A stretch of 64,000 nucleotides of DNA from Citrus sinensis (lineage: Eukaryota > Streptophyta > Magnoliopsida > Sapindales > Rutaceae): positions 372,001 to 436,000 of the forward strand of contig NC_068559.1 of assembly GCF_022201045.2 (NCBI RefSeq), read 5' to 3'. Below the pieces are notes generated by a model. It worked only from the letters and a program-made list of their open reading frames with translations. It did no database searches and was not told where the DNA came from. How positions within the stretch are numbered: the first letter of the stretch is position 1; the number at the start of each line of letters is the position of its first letter. Below, piece by piece: positions 35,853 through 48,402 of this stretch. A program made the position numbers and the translations under genes.

Positions 35853-36338
35853 AATTGGTAGCTAACAAAGAAAAATAATAAATCTTGAACCCGAATACCT
35901 AATGTTTAGATGTGTCAATAGATCCTTTACTTTATTTTTATATAAAAATATTACAATGTAATTCTACAATTAAAAACTTATATGAGAGACTTGTCTCTTG
36001 GATTGTGTTGTTTCAGATATCTAATCATCGTTGGCGGAATATATGTGCAGGCATGGGACTAGGGCCCTGTGCTAAAAAAATTTCAAGAACAACAAGAGAT
36101 TAAATTGAAATATTCCCAACTTTATCAGGCATATGTTTCGTGTGCCACCTTCGCTGCTATAGATTTTATGTTATGGCGTACCTAATTTTCTAGTTTCCAC
36201 GTTGTGGTACGTTTGGTTGGCCCTCTCATTTTTACTAATTCTATGTTATAATCTATTTAGATGCATGATTTTTTTATTATGGACCCGGACCCGTTGAATA
36301 AAAATCCTAGACCCTTGATACTTCAAATGATAAGTCAG
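35853..36338. other. Spacer between SINE and probable solo LTR
   Basis: No gene or repeat with defined ends is seen. A short open frame at 35912-36103 has no recognisable motif. Confidence 0.4.
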
Positions 36339-36343
36339 CTTAG

Positions 36344-36808
36344 TGTTGCGGACCGCCCAATTCGCTAGCCCAATTGCTCCAATTTCGGGCTAGAGAGCCA
36401 ACACAAGGCCAAGAGTGCTAACTTGGCCCAATTCCGGAAGGTTCTAGGCAACTCTAGCACATGTGAACATGTAAATATTCTAGAATACTTTATACAATTT
36501 CAGCACATGCAAATAGCTAGGAAATTGTAAAATACTCTAGAGTTTGACAAAGTTTGGCAAAGTTAGGTAAAGTTAGGCAAAGTTAGGTAAAGTTAGGCAA
36601 AGTTAGGCAAAGCCTCCCCTATAAATATGGGATGGCATTAAGCATTTGTATCCAACAAGCATTGTAATCTCTCTTTGTGCAATACAAGTTTCTTTGGCTC
36701 AATTGCTCTCTTCTCTTGTTCGAGAATCTCTAGGCTTACTTAGCATCATTCGGCAAAGTTGTTTAAGTGCCGCACGGGTTAGCTGCGCAAAACACTCATC
36801 CCGTGACA
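36344..36808 (+). mobile_element. Probable solo LTR (465 bp)
   Basis: Begins TGTTGCGGACC and ends CCGTGACA. It is bounded by TTAG on both sides (36340-36343 and 36809-36812), one base short of the usual five, so the boundary call is tentative. Inside are a TATA-like ctataaatatggg at 36630-36642, a downstream gcattgtaatctctctttg region resembling LTR transcription and poly-A signals, and a tandem array of an aaagttaggc-type 10-mer at about 36548-36610. No internal retrotransposon domain or partner LTR is found nearby. Confidence 0.5.
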
Positions 36809-36812
36809 TTAG

Positions 36813-38104
36813 ACACAAAAAGTATCCTAATTTCCCTCGCTAGCTACAAATATTATTAATTATTAATCATTACTATTATTATTGCCATAATGTAATAGCA
36901 CTATGTGAAGGGGAAACCCCGAGTTTTTATTATCATAAGCCTTGGGCTTATTGGGCATCTAATTCAAAAGTTCACGTCAAATAAATAAAATTTTAGAACA
37001 TCATAAAAACTCATCTAATTTTCTTATTTAAATACTTATTACTGATCTATATATCAAGCAGGAGAGTAAAAAGACAAGTTTTTCCATAAAAGACTCTCCA
37101 AATAGAAAAGAAATTTATCTTATTTTAATCAAATTCTTTCCTCACCAAATTTAACTACCCTCTATTTCTTCAAGAATAATAATAGATATACTAAATTTTT
37201 TATTTCAAATTTCATCCGAAATAATGCATCATTAATTAAATGGTTGGTAGTTTTTTACAAGATTCAAATGAATTAATTGTATTATTTCGCCAACCAATTA
37301 ATTTATACCTTATCATTGGATAAAAAAATTAGAATATGTAACACTATTCTTTTTTTAATAATGTAGTTGTAGTACGTCTCTATAAAATAATGGTAACATA
37401 ACAAGTAGAATAATATTATTTTTTTAAAAAATAGAGAGAGAGAAGTTACTCTTCAATATTGAAAAGAGAGAATGACAATATCATTTACACAATCTCATTT
37501 CAAGAGCCCTTTATAAATTTTATTATTGATGTAGCCTCCAAATGATGTGAAGTATTATTTAAAAATTTTTTTGGTGATACTCTTAAGTCAAGATTAACAT
37601 GAGCACATTGCCCTATAACAAGGTAAAGAAAATGTTTACCGCTAAGTTAGCTGGCTCAGAAGAAGTTCTATAGTACATTAGTGTTTCTATGTTATAATAT
37701 GATATGGAACTACCGACTAATAATATTTTGACACCTGTCAATTTTTTTTTTTTGAAATTTATCAAATATTTTAAATAACTTTTCCTTCACTTTTATCCTT
37801 TTTCCATTTTGAAATTTTTGTTTAGGAAAATGGTATTTGAGAGCACAAAACACAAAGTATAAAAGCTTCATGTTCGTACGTGCAACAACACACACACATG
37901 CACACAACAAACATACACAAATCTCACCACATAGCGACAACATCTCCCTCCTTTCTCCCTCGCCACACAACAACAGCATCTTCTTGGGTCTCTCTCTCCC
38001 GCCTCCACGCAAGGTCAATCTCAGCTCTATTTTGTTTCACCTCACAGTAACAGTGATAGCTTTATCTGTCTCTCGTCTCAAGCATCTTGTTCCCTCACTC
38101 GCTC
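36813..38104. other. Gene-free region; possible leader exon at its right end
   Basis: AT-rich to about 37830. From 37840 it becomes pyrimidine-rich (ctccctcctttctccctcgcc). The same character resumes at 42944, beyond the Copia insertion. Joined, the two flanks look like an untranslated first exon ending at a splice donor near 43041 (aag/gttagt). No downstream coding exon was found, so this stays speculative. Confidence 0.35.
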
Positions 38105-38109
38105 GGTCT

Positions 38110-38299
38110 TGTCAATTTGTTTCAGTATATTTTCCATTCCTCAAGTTACAGAGGTATTGTATACATTTATAGAGAGATTTGCTACGTTATTTTTGGGCTA
38201 TACAGATTTTTAGTGCTAGAATATTCCTGAAATCTCCCTGATTTGGTTAACTCCTATAATCTCTCTGATTTATCTCTTAATTTACAACTCACGCCAACA
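38110..38299 (-). repeat. 3' LTR of the Copia element
   Basis: 190 bp, TG..CA ends. Differs from the 5' LTR at about 38237 and 38253 (C here, T there, on the plus strand). Confidence 0.95.
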
Positions 38300-38306
38300 C
38301 TCCCCC

Positions 38307-41300
38307 TCAAGTGCAAGCATCCAAATCTTCAATGCGCAACTTGTCTAGTGAGTTGTAAAACTCTCTGCTTGATACGGCCTTTGTAAGAATATCCGCTAGT
38401 TGATCTTCGGACTTCACAAATGGAAACTGAATTATTTTAGCTTCGAGATTTTCTCTAATAAAATGTCTATCAATCTCCACGTGTTTAGTGCGATCATGTT
38501 GGATAGGATTATGAGCAATAGCAATCGCTGCTTTGTTATCACAAAAGAGTTCCATTTCACTGATAGGTGCAAAGCCAATTTCTGTTAGAAGTCTTCTCAG
38601 CCATAGAAGTTCACAAAGTCCTTTAGCCATTCCACGGAACTCTGCTTCAGCACTTGACAGTGCCACCACCTTTTGCTTCTTACTCCTCCATGTAACAAGA
38701 TTTCCCCCAACAAACATGAAGTAGCCTGAGGTGGATCTTCTGTCTATGGTGTTCCCTGCCCAATCTGCGTCTGTATAACCATTAACTCTGAGGTGGTTAT
38801 TCTTTGCAAACATAAGTCCTTTTCCTGGGGAGGATTTTAAGTATCGCAAAATCCGTATTACTGCTTCCATATGATCCTTACTCGGTTGGTGCATAAATTG
38901 GCTTACAATACTCACTGCATAAGCAATATCAGGACGGGTATGCGAGAGGTAAATCAGTTTCCCAACTAACCTCTGGTATCTTCCTTTATCAGTTGGCACT
39001 TGATTTAGATGTTCTCCGAGCCTGTGATTCTGAACAATTGGAGTGTCTGTTGGCTTACACTCCAGCATTCCAACCTCACAAAGTAAGTCTAGTATATATT
39101 TTTGCTGAGATAAGAATATACCTTTCTTTGATCTAGCAACTTCTATTCCCAGGAAATATTTAAGTCCTCCCAGATTTTTCATCTCAAATTTGATTGCCAA
39201 TTGTTTCTGAAGTTTATCCATTTCCTCTGTATCATCCCCTGTAATGATCATGTCATCAACGTATACAATTAAAGCTGTTACCTTGCCCCGTTGATGCTTT
39301 AAAAATAATGTATGATTTGAATTGCTTTGGCAGAAGCCATACATTTTCATTGCTTGACTGAACTGTCCAAACCATGCTCGAGGTGATTGTTTCAGTCCAT
39401 ACAATGCACACTGCAACTTGCATACTACTTCAGTTTTTGAAGATGCTGTGTAACCTGGAGGAGTGTCCATGTAGACTTCCTCTTCAAGATCGCCATGGAG
39501 AAAGGCGTTCTTTACATCCAACTGATGTAATGGCCAATCAAGGTTGGCTGCGAGTGATAGCAAAACCCTGACTGTATTTAGTTTAGCCACTGGTGAAAAA
39601 GTTTCTTGGTAATCTACGCCATATGTCTGGGTGTATCCTTTTGCAACTAGCCTCGCCTTATATCGTTCTATAGATCCATCTGCCTTATGTTTAACTGAGA
39701 AGACCCACCTGCACCCACTTTCTTCTTCCCTTGGGGTAGTGGGACCAAGGTCCATGTTTGATTCTTTAGTAGTGCGCCCATTTCTTCCTCTATTGCTTTA
39801 GTCCACTTAGGATCCATTAATGCCTCCTGAACTGTAGTAGGAATATGGCATGCAGAGAGCTCCTGTGAAAAACTCTTGAGTGGCTCAGGCAATTTTTCAG
39901 TGGAAACATAGTTGGCAATTGGATACCTCAACCTTCTTTCCTCCATTTCTGGGGAGTATCTGTTTGGTGGTTTGCCCCGGTTTTGCCTGAAAGGTAAGTT
40001 ATACCCAGTATCTATAGCATTGATAATTGAGGGTGTGCCAATATTACTTACCTCAGGAATATTCTCAGGAGATGTGCTTGTAGCGACCAAGAGGGGGGAT
40101 TCTTCTTCTTCGAATGGTATAGGCTCAACTGCCAAAGGTTCTTCTTCAGATGGTATAGGCTCAGCTGCCAGAGGTTCTTCTTCTGATGGTGTGTCATTCT
40201 GATCCTCAAACCACTCAAAGGTTAGCCACTTCAGCTCTTCATCTAGTGTCTCCCCCTGAAGAGGAGTAGTGGATACTGAGGAAGGGTAAAAAGAAGCGGA
40301 CTCCAAAAAAGTGACATCCATAGTCACATAAGTACGCTGAGTAGTAGGGTCATAGCAGCGGTAGCCTTTTTGGTGGGTAGCATAGCCCAAGAAGAGGCAT
40401 CGAAGGGCACAAGGGTCAAGTTTGTTACGCTGGTTCTTATGAAGATGAACATACGCCACACAACCAAAGATGCGGGGTGGGAGCATGAGGGTAGAAGGTA
40501 GAGAGACCGAGGCTGACAAGGATTGGAGTGGGGTTTGGAAATGTAAGACCTTGGATGGAAGGCGGTTGATCAAATGGACAGCAGTGGTAACAGCATCGGG
40601 CCAATGTCTTGTGGGAACATGTTCGCCGAGAAGGAGGGCTCGGGCAGTTTCAAGAATATGTCGATTTTTCCTTTCAGCTACCCCATTTTGTTGTGGTGTC
40701 TGGGGACATGAAGTTTCATGAATAAGGCCGTGGAGTTGAAAATAGGACTGAAAATGGTGATTGACATATTCTCCACCATTGTCAGAACGAAGGATTCGAA
40801 TCTGAGCTGAAAATTGAGTCTGAATCATAGCATGAAATGACTGAAAAACCTTAAATACTTCATCCTTATGTTTCAGCAAATATAGCCAGGTCATGCGTGT
40901 GCAATCATCAACAAATATTACAAACCAACGTACACCAGAGACAATAGACACGGGGGATGGTCCCCATACATCGGAATGTATTAAAGCAAAAAGAATGTCA
41001 CTTTTATTCATGCTTAAAGAATAAGTAGCCCTATGACTCTTGGCTAAAATACAAGTATCACAGTTTAACTCAGAAGTTTCTACATCAGAAAATAAATCAG
41101 GAAACAAATGCCTTAGATACCCGAATGATGGATGTCCCAAACGGCGATGCCACAACCAAATCTGTCGAGTCTTGGAACTTAGTGAAGAAGACACGTGATG
41201 AGCTCTCCCCATACTGAAATCTTCCATGTAGTATAATCCCCCCCCTCTTAGTACCACGCCCAATTATCTCCTTGGTGAGAATATCCTGTATAAGACAAAA

Positions 41301-42677
41301 ATCAGCAAACATGAGTACCACACAATTCAGGTCTGTGGTAATTTGACTCACAGATAGTAACTTGTGGGATAATGAGGGAACAAGTAAAGTGTTGAATAAT
41401 TGAAGAGAGGGTGATAATGTCACAGAACCAGCTCCTGTGACAGGAGAGACCACTCTATTGGCATTTGCAATGCTAGTGCGCCGTGGGGATGAATCGTGAA
41501 AAAGATCCGCAGGATCAAAGGTCATATGATCTGTGGCCCCAGAGTCAAGTAACCAATTATCACGGTTGGTATTGCAGTGAGAACTAATTAAGGCATGACA
41601 GGGATTACCTGGATCCACAGAAGAAAAATTCTGTTGAGGAATTAGAGAAAGACACGGTTCGACTGCTGCTACAGCAGCCTTGCCTATGCCTGTACTTGTA
41701 CCAGCAGTGTCTTGTTTCTTTCGGGCTTGGAGTTCATGCCACCAGTCTGAATATCCATGCAGTTGGAAGCAATTTTCCCGTGTGTGCTTCATATTGCCAC
41801 AATGAGTGCATTTTAATCCGTCAGATGATGATCGGCCTTTAGAGCCAGATTTTCCAGCATGCTGTGGGTTCGATCCATGGATCCCAAGCTTGAGGCCTCT
41901 CGAAGCAAGCACTGCTCCTAGAGGGGGTTCATGGTCACCTACGTTCATCACCATCTGACGAAGAGCCTCTCTACGGACATAAGCATAAGCTTGCTCTATG
42001 GTGGGAAACAGCTGTAGATGTAGCACGTCACTTCGGATGTTATCCAGCTTGTCGTCAAGACCATCCAAAAAAACGTAGACCCGATCTTCCTAGAGGAGAT
42101 TATTATACCTTTGAATATCAGCAGGGCATTCCATTGGATTTGGACGTCGAAAATCAATTTCACGCCAAAGACCTTGCAAGTCAGTGTAATATTTTTCCAG
42201 GGATCCACCTGCTTGACGGAGACGTGAAACACGGCGCCGGAGATCATAAACTTGGGATGTATCACCACCATCAAAATAGGTGGTGGCAGCAGAGTCCCAC
42301 ACCTGTTTGGCTGTGGGAAACCGAAAAAAGTTTCCAATTAACGTCGGATCCATGGAGTTGATAAGCCATCCTTTGACAATGGCGTTGTCGGTGCGCCATT
42401 TGCGAAAGGACGGGTCGGTAGGGGATGGCGGGGTCAGTTCGCCGTTAATGTAGCCCAACTTGTCTTTGCCGGAGATGTACATCTCGACAACTTGGGACCA
42501 CAAGCCATAGTTGGAGCCATCCAACTTGATGCCAATCGGTAGAGCTGCAGGTTCTGAGGTCACGGTTGGGGCCTGGGCTTTGGACAGAGCTTCGGCCATC
42601 TTGGAGGTGAGTAATTCAGAGAGAATCCGGTCGGTGGTGGATTCCTCTGTCTGGATTGGTGTTTCGGTGGCTTCCAT
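38307..42677 (-). pseudogene. Copia gag-pol polyprotein, three disabling changes
   Basis: Read from 42677 downwards. Gag includes a CX2CX4HX4C zinc knuckle (CTHCGNMKHTRENC). The protease active site is DSGATDH. Integrase follows with the HRRLGH..CDTC zinc region, SDVWGPS, RSDNGGEY and QQNGVAERKNR. Reverse transcriptase has [25 protein letters not shown] and [11 protein letters not shown]. RNase H has YTDADWAGN and ALSSAEAEF. Three breaks are seen: an in-frame TAG at 42090-42092 in gag, a one-base frame change at a G-run near 41245, and another near 39720, shortly before the reverse transcriptase. Otherwise all domains are full length. The element could be copied only if proteins were supplied by a relative. 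Confidence 0.93.
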
Positions 42678-42736
42678 AGGTAGATACGAGGCTAAATCTT
42701 AGGACTGGGCGCGAACAAGGGACCAGGTCGTAACTT

Positions 42737-42748
42737 GCTCTGATACCA
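42737..42748 (-). other. Copia primer binding site
   Basis: On the minus strand TGGTATCAGAGC directly after the 5' LTR, the standard plant Copia site that pairs with the 3' end of initiator methionine tRNA. Confidence 0.95.
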
Positions 42749-42938
42749 TGTCAATTTGTTTCAGTATATTTTCCATTCCTCAAGTTACAGAGGTATTGTA
42801 TACATTTATAGAGAGATTTGCTACGTTATTTTTGGGCTATACAGATTTTTAGTGCTAGAATATTCCTGAAATCTCTCTGATTTGGTTAACTTCTATAATC
42901 TCTCTGATTTATCTCTTAATTTACAACTCACGCCAACA
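42749..42938 (-). repeat. 5' LTR of the Copia element
   Basis: 190 bp, upstream of gag on the minus strand; pairs with 38110-38299. Confidence 0.95.
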
Positions 42939-42943
42939 GGTCT

Positions 42944-45900
42944 CACTGTCTCTGTCTCCTAAATCCACAGTGGTGTTGCTCTCTCATCCTGTGATTTCAG
43001 CTGCGTTGCTCTCTCTCCCCCAATACAATTGGCTTGTTAAGGTTAGTTGTTTCAATTCATTACCCTAATTTTTAATTTGGTTTTTCAGGGTTTTGAATTC
43101 CATAATCCCAAATTCTATATTCTAGATTATATTGCTCATTGTTTCAATAGATTTAAAAAAAAAATCGATTGAGTGTGACAAATCAAGGATTTACTCTATG
43201 ATAATTGTTAGAAGTATGAACCTGAATTAGAATACAAGAACAAACAATGATGTAGGTTATAGCTGTGAAGCATGTGACAACTTGTCACTTGTAACTCCAA
43301 AGTCTCATTATGACATGCTTTTAGTGTCAGACGAGCATGTTCCGTGAAGTGTGCAACTCACATGATTCAGTTAAAACATTATATAAGCTCAAAACGGCAG
43401 TTAAAATGTCGTTTAGCTTACTTAAAGATGTCACATGATCAGCAAGTGTACAATGCTATTAGAGACGGTTAAAAGAAGCGGGAAACAAGCAGATAGCAAG
43501 CTGGCTTCTAAACCGACTTGAGGGAGGCTTCCAGATCCTGCCTATAAGCTCTTAGTTGCTGTTATTTGGTTGAAAGTATTCTTTGTGACTCTCTAAAGAT
43601 AAACTTGTTATCTTGATTTGCAGTAGTGGAAGCCATAGCTCTGTTTCTCAAAGAGGGTGTAAGCCACCATGGCTGAACCGCTGTAAATTTGTCTCTGTTA
43701 TGTATTACTCTTCATCTCTGTTGTTTTCTATTTGATTAGTTTTAGATTGGTTTGTCATCCATTCTTGGTCAATTAATCAATGTGCAGTCATTGTTCTTGG
43801 GGTACAAGATCAGATGAATACTGATCTTAAGTATAACAATGACAGTTATAGTTTTGGTGATAGAGACAGTACTGTACTGCTCCCAAAGTTTATGGTTAAA
43901 AAAAATTAATTGATTTATTGATCTGACCAGGTGCAATTGCCAATCTTAATTCGTTCTCCAGAAAATTATTGATTTATTGTGATTGTGATGTTGGTGAGAC
44001 CTTTGAATTTGATTGTGAGACTTGCAATTGCAATTTGTAATCCATTCTGATGTGTGTTGCCGAATCATTTTTGGATGTTATTCACTTGAAAGCAGGATCT
44101 AGTCATTTCGCGCACCAATGGCATCACTGGCAAATTATTAGTCATATATCTCCCTCTCCCCACTCTCCCTTCCATTTCATAAAACCTCTTGCGTACAAAA
44201 CAAACCCACTACTCAATAAGCTTCTTGCTTCATTGAGACATTTTCAGAAAAACCTTTCGATGGTCGAGGAGGATGGAGCCCCATAATAGTCTACACTAGC
44301 AGCACCATCACTAACGCCAAGGAAAAGTCCATTTTCAATCGAAGTCAGCCTTACTCAAATGCTACATGGCGGGGCCATTGTTGAAGTTTCCAATTGGACC
44401 AAGTCAAGAATGTAGAAGAAATTGGCAAAGACAAAGATGGACCAAGCTACACATGTACACAAAATATATTAATGAAAATGACTGAGTTGTTGGGCAAAAC
44501 GGAGGACAGACGAAAGAGAATTATGAGAAATTAGGTGCTAATGGAGTATGAGAGAAACATAATTAATGCTGGATCTTTTATTTTTTTGAAATTTGGAAAT
44601 TGTAGAGGGAGGAGAGAGCACATCCACGTCGAATAAAAATTTTGATGAAGTTTTAAATATTTGATAAAAGTGAGGGGAAAGATATCTTAAATATTTAATA
44701 AATTTTAAGAAAAATTTCGACGGATGTGAAAGCATTTTCATGATTAGGCAGCCACTTTCTCCTTTGTAGTGCCAGCAAGTAAAACATCCACATCAAAATT
44801 TGTTTGTATCTCTTAAAAATCCAAAACTTGCAATAATACTTTCATTTTAATCCTAAAAGAAACAATATCCATCTTCATTTTTAGTTCATTGGAAAGTTTG
44901 TTTCCCTTACTTAGGACGGCAAAAGTATGAAGACTAAACTACCAAACTCCACTCAAGCTAACCTATCTTGGTAATGTTGTTTGTGTCTTTTTCTTTTATC
45001 TCTTTCTGTAATTGGAATTTTCCTAACCTAAATTTTGAAACAAATAGGATAAATAGCTACTACCAAATGGTGTGATCACATTTTGTTCTTTAGTTTGCTT
45101 CTAAATTAACGTCATTCGTAATCTTGATATGTATGTGCTCAAGCAAAATTCAAAAGCAAGAAAAAAAATGTCCACAATCTGCGTTCATAGGAAATTAATT
45201 AAAAGTTATTCTCTTGAGAAAACGAAATTAATTAATATTTATTTTCCTGAAAATGTTGCTTTTAAATTGCTCAACATGATTTATTTTTATTTTCAGTTTC
45301 TCATAAATTTTTTATACCTATCATTCTATGCCTGACGACAAAACATTAGTAGGAGTAAAACACTTTTAATAGGTTAATGTTGCATTTGATTATGAGTAGA
45401 GATACAAACTCTTATATAAATTTCTTTTTTGTAAACCGTAGTGGTATTATTAAATTGGTTAGAATTAAATACTTTTTGGTCCATATAATTTATTTTTATT
45501 ATTTTTATTTTCATTCACTAATGAATTTATGCTATATTAATTTGTATTAAATAAGTTTGTAATTCTATCATCACTCTTTTATTATTGAATAGACTATTTT
45601 TTGAAATAAAAAATTAATATAATTTTTGGATGAGACTGTGGAATAGGTCCTAACGTTAAATCAATTCCGTTTTGCTTTTTTAAAAACAATTAAAAAAAAC
45701 AATGGAAAGAGTTTCGCAAAATAATAATTGTCGAAATTTCAGGGATGAAAATAGGCCCAAAGAGAAAAAGGAAACACCGAAACGACGTTGCATAAGGTCA
45801 CGGACTTGTTTGCCACCTCTAAACGACGTCGGAGTGAGACACCCCATCAAATGAAGAAAGCTAGCAAATAATCATCAATAATTCTAATATAATCATATCT

Positions 45901-46444
45901 TTATGAAGAAAGCTTGCATAAGGTCACGGACTTGTTTGCAGTGCTGTATGGTGGAATAATTCTAATATAATCATATCTTTATTTTTGAGACCCATTGCAA
46001 ATTTATATATGATTCTTAAAAAGTTCACCGTTGAATTGATTTGTAGTGGTGTAGTGTAATTGCTATAAATCTTTTCAGTTGTCCTTGTGTACCCAGTTAA
46101 TTAATTAACATAAGAACACATAGCTTGGTAAAAAAAAAACTACAAAAATAATTCACATATAAAATTAATTATTCAATATCTTTCGCTTTTGTTTTCCAAG
46201 AATGCCATTTTTATTTTTGAGTCCACGAAAACTTGTTTCTGTATTTTTAATTTATGTTTTCAATATCCCCCCAAACAGAAAAAAAAAAAAAAAAAAAAAA
46301 AAAACCATCGCAAAGAAAACGTACACAAACAGAACAAGAAGACCGAAAGCTAACAAAAACTGAAACTCTCTCTGATTCTCTCCTTGTGTGTGAGATCATC
46401 TTTGATTTTTTAATCAATCAAAGCCATTGAAAACCAACTATCAA
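42944..46444. other. Gene-free region with a local duplication; PP1 promoter at right end
   Basis: No recognisable coding exon over 3.5 kb. Left part may be the second half of a disrupted leader exon (to 43041). At 45788-45981 two repeats are interleaved (listed separately). A 26-base poly-A run (46279-46304) and a CT-rich stretch (46360-46385) lie just upstream of the PP1 start codon. Confidence 0.4.
45788..45981. repeat. Interleaved direct repeats
   Basis: ttgcataaggtcacggactt and the next six bases occur at 45788-45813 and 45914-45939; aataattctaatataatcat and the next bases occur near 45877-45903 and 45954-45981. This looks like a local duplication upstream of PP1. Confidence 0.75.
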
Positions 46445-48402
46445 ATGGCAACAACACAAGGGCAGCAGCAGGGTACCATCATGGACCCGAATGCACTGGA
46501 TGACATAATCCACCGGCTTACGGAGGTTCGATTCGCCCGACCCGGCAAGCAAGTCCAGCTTTCTGAGTCTGAGATCAAGCAGCTTTGTGTTGCCTCCAGG
46601 GACATCTTCATGAGACAACCTAATTTGCTCGAACTTGAAGCCCCCATGAAAATTTGTGGTACTTTTAATAAATAAATAAATTCATTAATTTTATTTTGTG
46701 GGTATATTCAGATTGTTAACTGAATCAATAAAAAGAAAAAATTGAGTTTTATGATTTATTGTGCTAAAATTTATGTCTTTTTGAGGGTTTTTTTTTTGGG
46801 GTTGATATGGCATAGTAGCAACATGGATGGTTTTTTTTTTTTGGGGGGGGGGGGGGGTGTTACTTAGAAAGTTGAAAAGAATCATTGGCTCTACAAGTAT
46901 GCAAATTTTCACACAGGTCTTGTAGCCTACGTCCTTTTATAATGTACAACATGTTTAGGTTTGGAATGTGAACTTAATAATCAGTCTGTTGATGGGCATT
47001 GATCCTGAATCCTCGTGTGTGCATTGTTTGATTGCTAAGAAGCCATAAGAATTGGAACTTAAAATTTTTCAAGTGTAAAATCTCTAGTACCCATGTTCAT
47101 TTCATTTAGAAAATTATTCTGTACAAAGTTAAAAATTTCAGGTGGGGTTGAGATGTTTGATGGCCAAATAGGTTCAGACAAAGCTTAAAGGCTGTTGACA
47201 TACAGTCCTAACGTGAGCTGTTTGTAGCAATATTCCTTTGGATAAAATGCAAGGTCTTCAATGAGTACAGAGTGCAATGCAATCTCTGCCTCAAGTCCAG
47301 AAGTGATATGGTATGAGAAATTAGAATACAGTCTAAAGCATTGAACCTCTGTAGATATTCCAAGTAATCACAGATCATATTCCAAGTAGAGTCCTGCTTT
47401 CCAGCTCTTTTCACATTAGAAGAAGTGGCTTATTTGCTCTCTTCTAATTATTCTTTTGAATTTTTTTGTTGTTATAATGAATTATCCTAAGTTTCTTCTT
47501 TTCAACTTCACAAAACCTTTATTTGTGTTTGCAGGTGATGTACATGGACAATATAGTGATTTATTGAGGCTTTTCGAATACGGAGGTTATCCTCCTAAAG
47601 CCAATTATTTGTTTTTAGGGGACTATGTTGATCGTGGGAAGCAGAGTTTGGAAACAATATGCCTTTTGCTTGCCTATAAGATTAAGTATCCAGAGAACTT
47701 TTTTCTTTTACGAGGAAATCATGAATGTGCTTCTATTAATCGGATTTATGGATTTTATGATGAGTGCAAGCGACGGTTTAATGTGAGGCTTTGGAAAGCC
47801 TTTACTGATTGTTTCAACTGCCTTCCTGTGGCGGCTCTTATAGATGAAAAGATATTGTGCATGCATGGCGGTCTTTCCCCTGATCTCTCACACTTGGATC
47901 AAATTAGAAATCTACCTCGTCCAACTGCTGTTCCCGACACTGGTTTGCTCTGTGATTTGCTGTGGTCGGACCCTGGTAGAGATGTCAAGGGATGGGGAAT
48001 GAATGACAGAGGAGTTTCATACACGTTTGGTCCTGACAAGGTGTCGGAATTCTTAAAAAGGCATGATTTGGACCTTGTCTGCCGTGCCCATCAGGTGGTC
48101 GACTTTCCTACTCTTTCTTTTTCCATTTTTTTTCCTTTTCTTTCAGTACCGGAGGGCCGGTAAAAATGTTCCGTTAGCTCTTGCAACTTCAATCATGATG
48201 TGATTTGTTCTAGGTTGTGGAGGATGGGTATGAGTTCTTTGCTGATAGGCAACTTGTTACCATATTCTCGGCCCCCAACTATTGTGGTGAATTTGATAAT
48301 GCCGGAGCGATGATGAGTATTGATGAAGAGCTGGTGTGTTCATTTCAAATTCTCAAGCCCGCAGAGAAAAAAGTGAAGTTCATGGTGTCAACAAAAATGT
48401 GA
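46445..48402 (+). CDS. TOPP: Serine/threonine protein phosphatase PP1 catalytic subunit (TOPP)
   Basis: Three exons: 46445-46658, 47535-48094 and 48214-48402, giving 320 residues, standard for plant type-one phosphatases. The metal-binding signatures are complete: GDVHG (72-76), GDYVDRG (100-106) and RGNHE (131-135), followed by HGGLSP and [17 protein letters not shown] near the C-terminus. The loop before it, SAPNYC, is where PP1 inhibitors bind. Val replaces the common Ile in GDIHG, a mild change. The N-terminus [10 protein letters not shown] resembles TOPP4-type proteins. Family knowledge: PP1 removes phosphate from Ser/Thr in many pathways with regulatory subunits setting specificity. An in-frame TTG upstream is not a credible start; the ATG at 46445 fits the family. 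A 3' untranslated intron ending near 49279 (tgttgcag) is possible. Confidence 0.95.
46831..46857. repeat. T12-G15 homopolymer pair in PP1 intron 1
   Basis: Twelve T (46831-46842) directly followed by fifteen G (46843-46857). Probably highly slippage-prone and its true length may be a sequencing uncertainty. It is well away from splice sites. Confidence 0.9.

Larger units (their letters stand above)
38110..42938 (-). mobile_element. Ty1/Copia LTR retrotransposon (4829 bp)
   Basis: Both LTRs are 190 bp (38110-38299 and 42749-42938), begin TGTCAATTTG, end CGCCAACA, and differ at only two visible positions. A 5-bp duplication, GGTCT, flanks it (38105-38109 and 42939-42943). On the minus strand the primer binding site TGGTATCAGAGC, complementary to initiator methionine tRNA, directly follows the 5' LTR (42748-42737). 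A purine tract (ttgagggggag) precedes the 3' LTR. Gag-pol order is gag, protease, integrase, reverse transcriptase, RNase H, which defines Copia. The near-identical LTRs imply a fairly recent insertion. Confidence 0.97.

Noticed and set aside
43204-43800. Sequence beginning TGTTAGAAGTATGAACC that looks like an LTR
   Set aside because: No end with a matching 5-bp duplication and no partner LTR or internal domain.
46427-46444. Upstream in-frame extension of PP1
   Set aside because: It starts at TTG, not ATG; plant PP1 proteins begin as at 46445.
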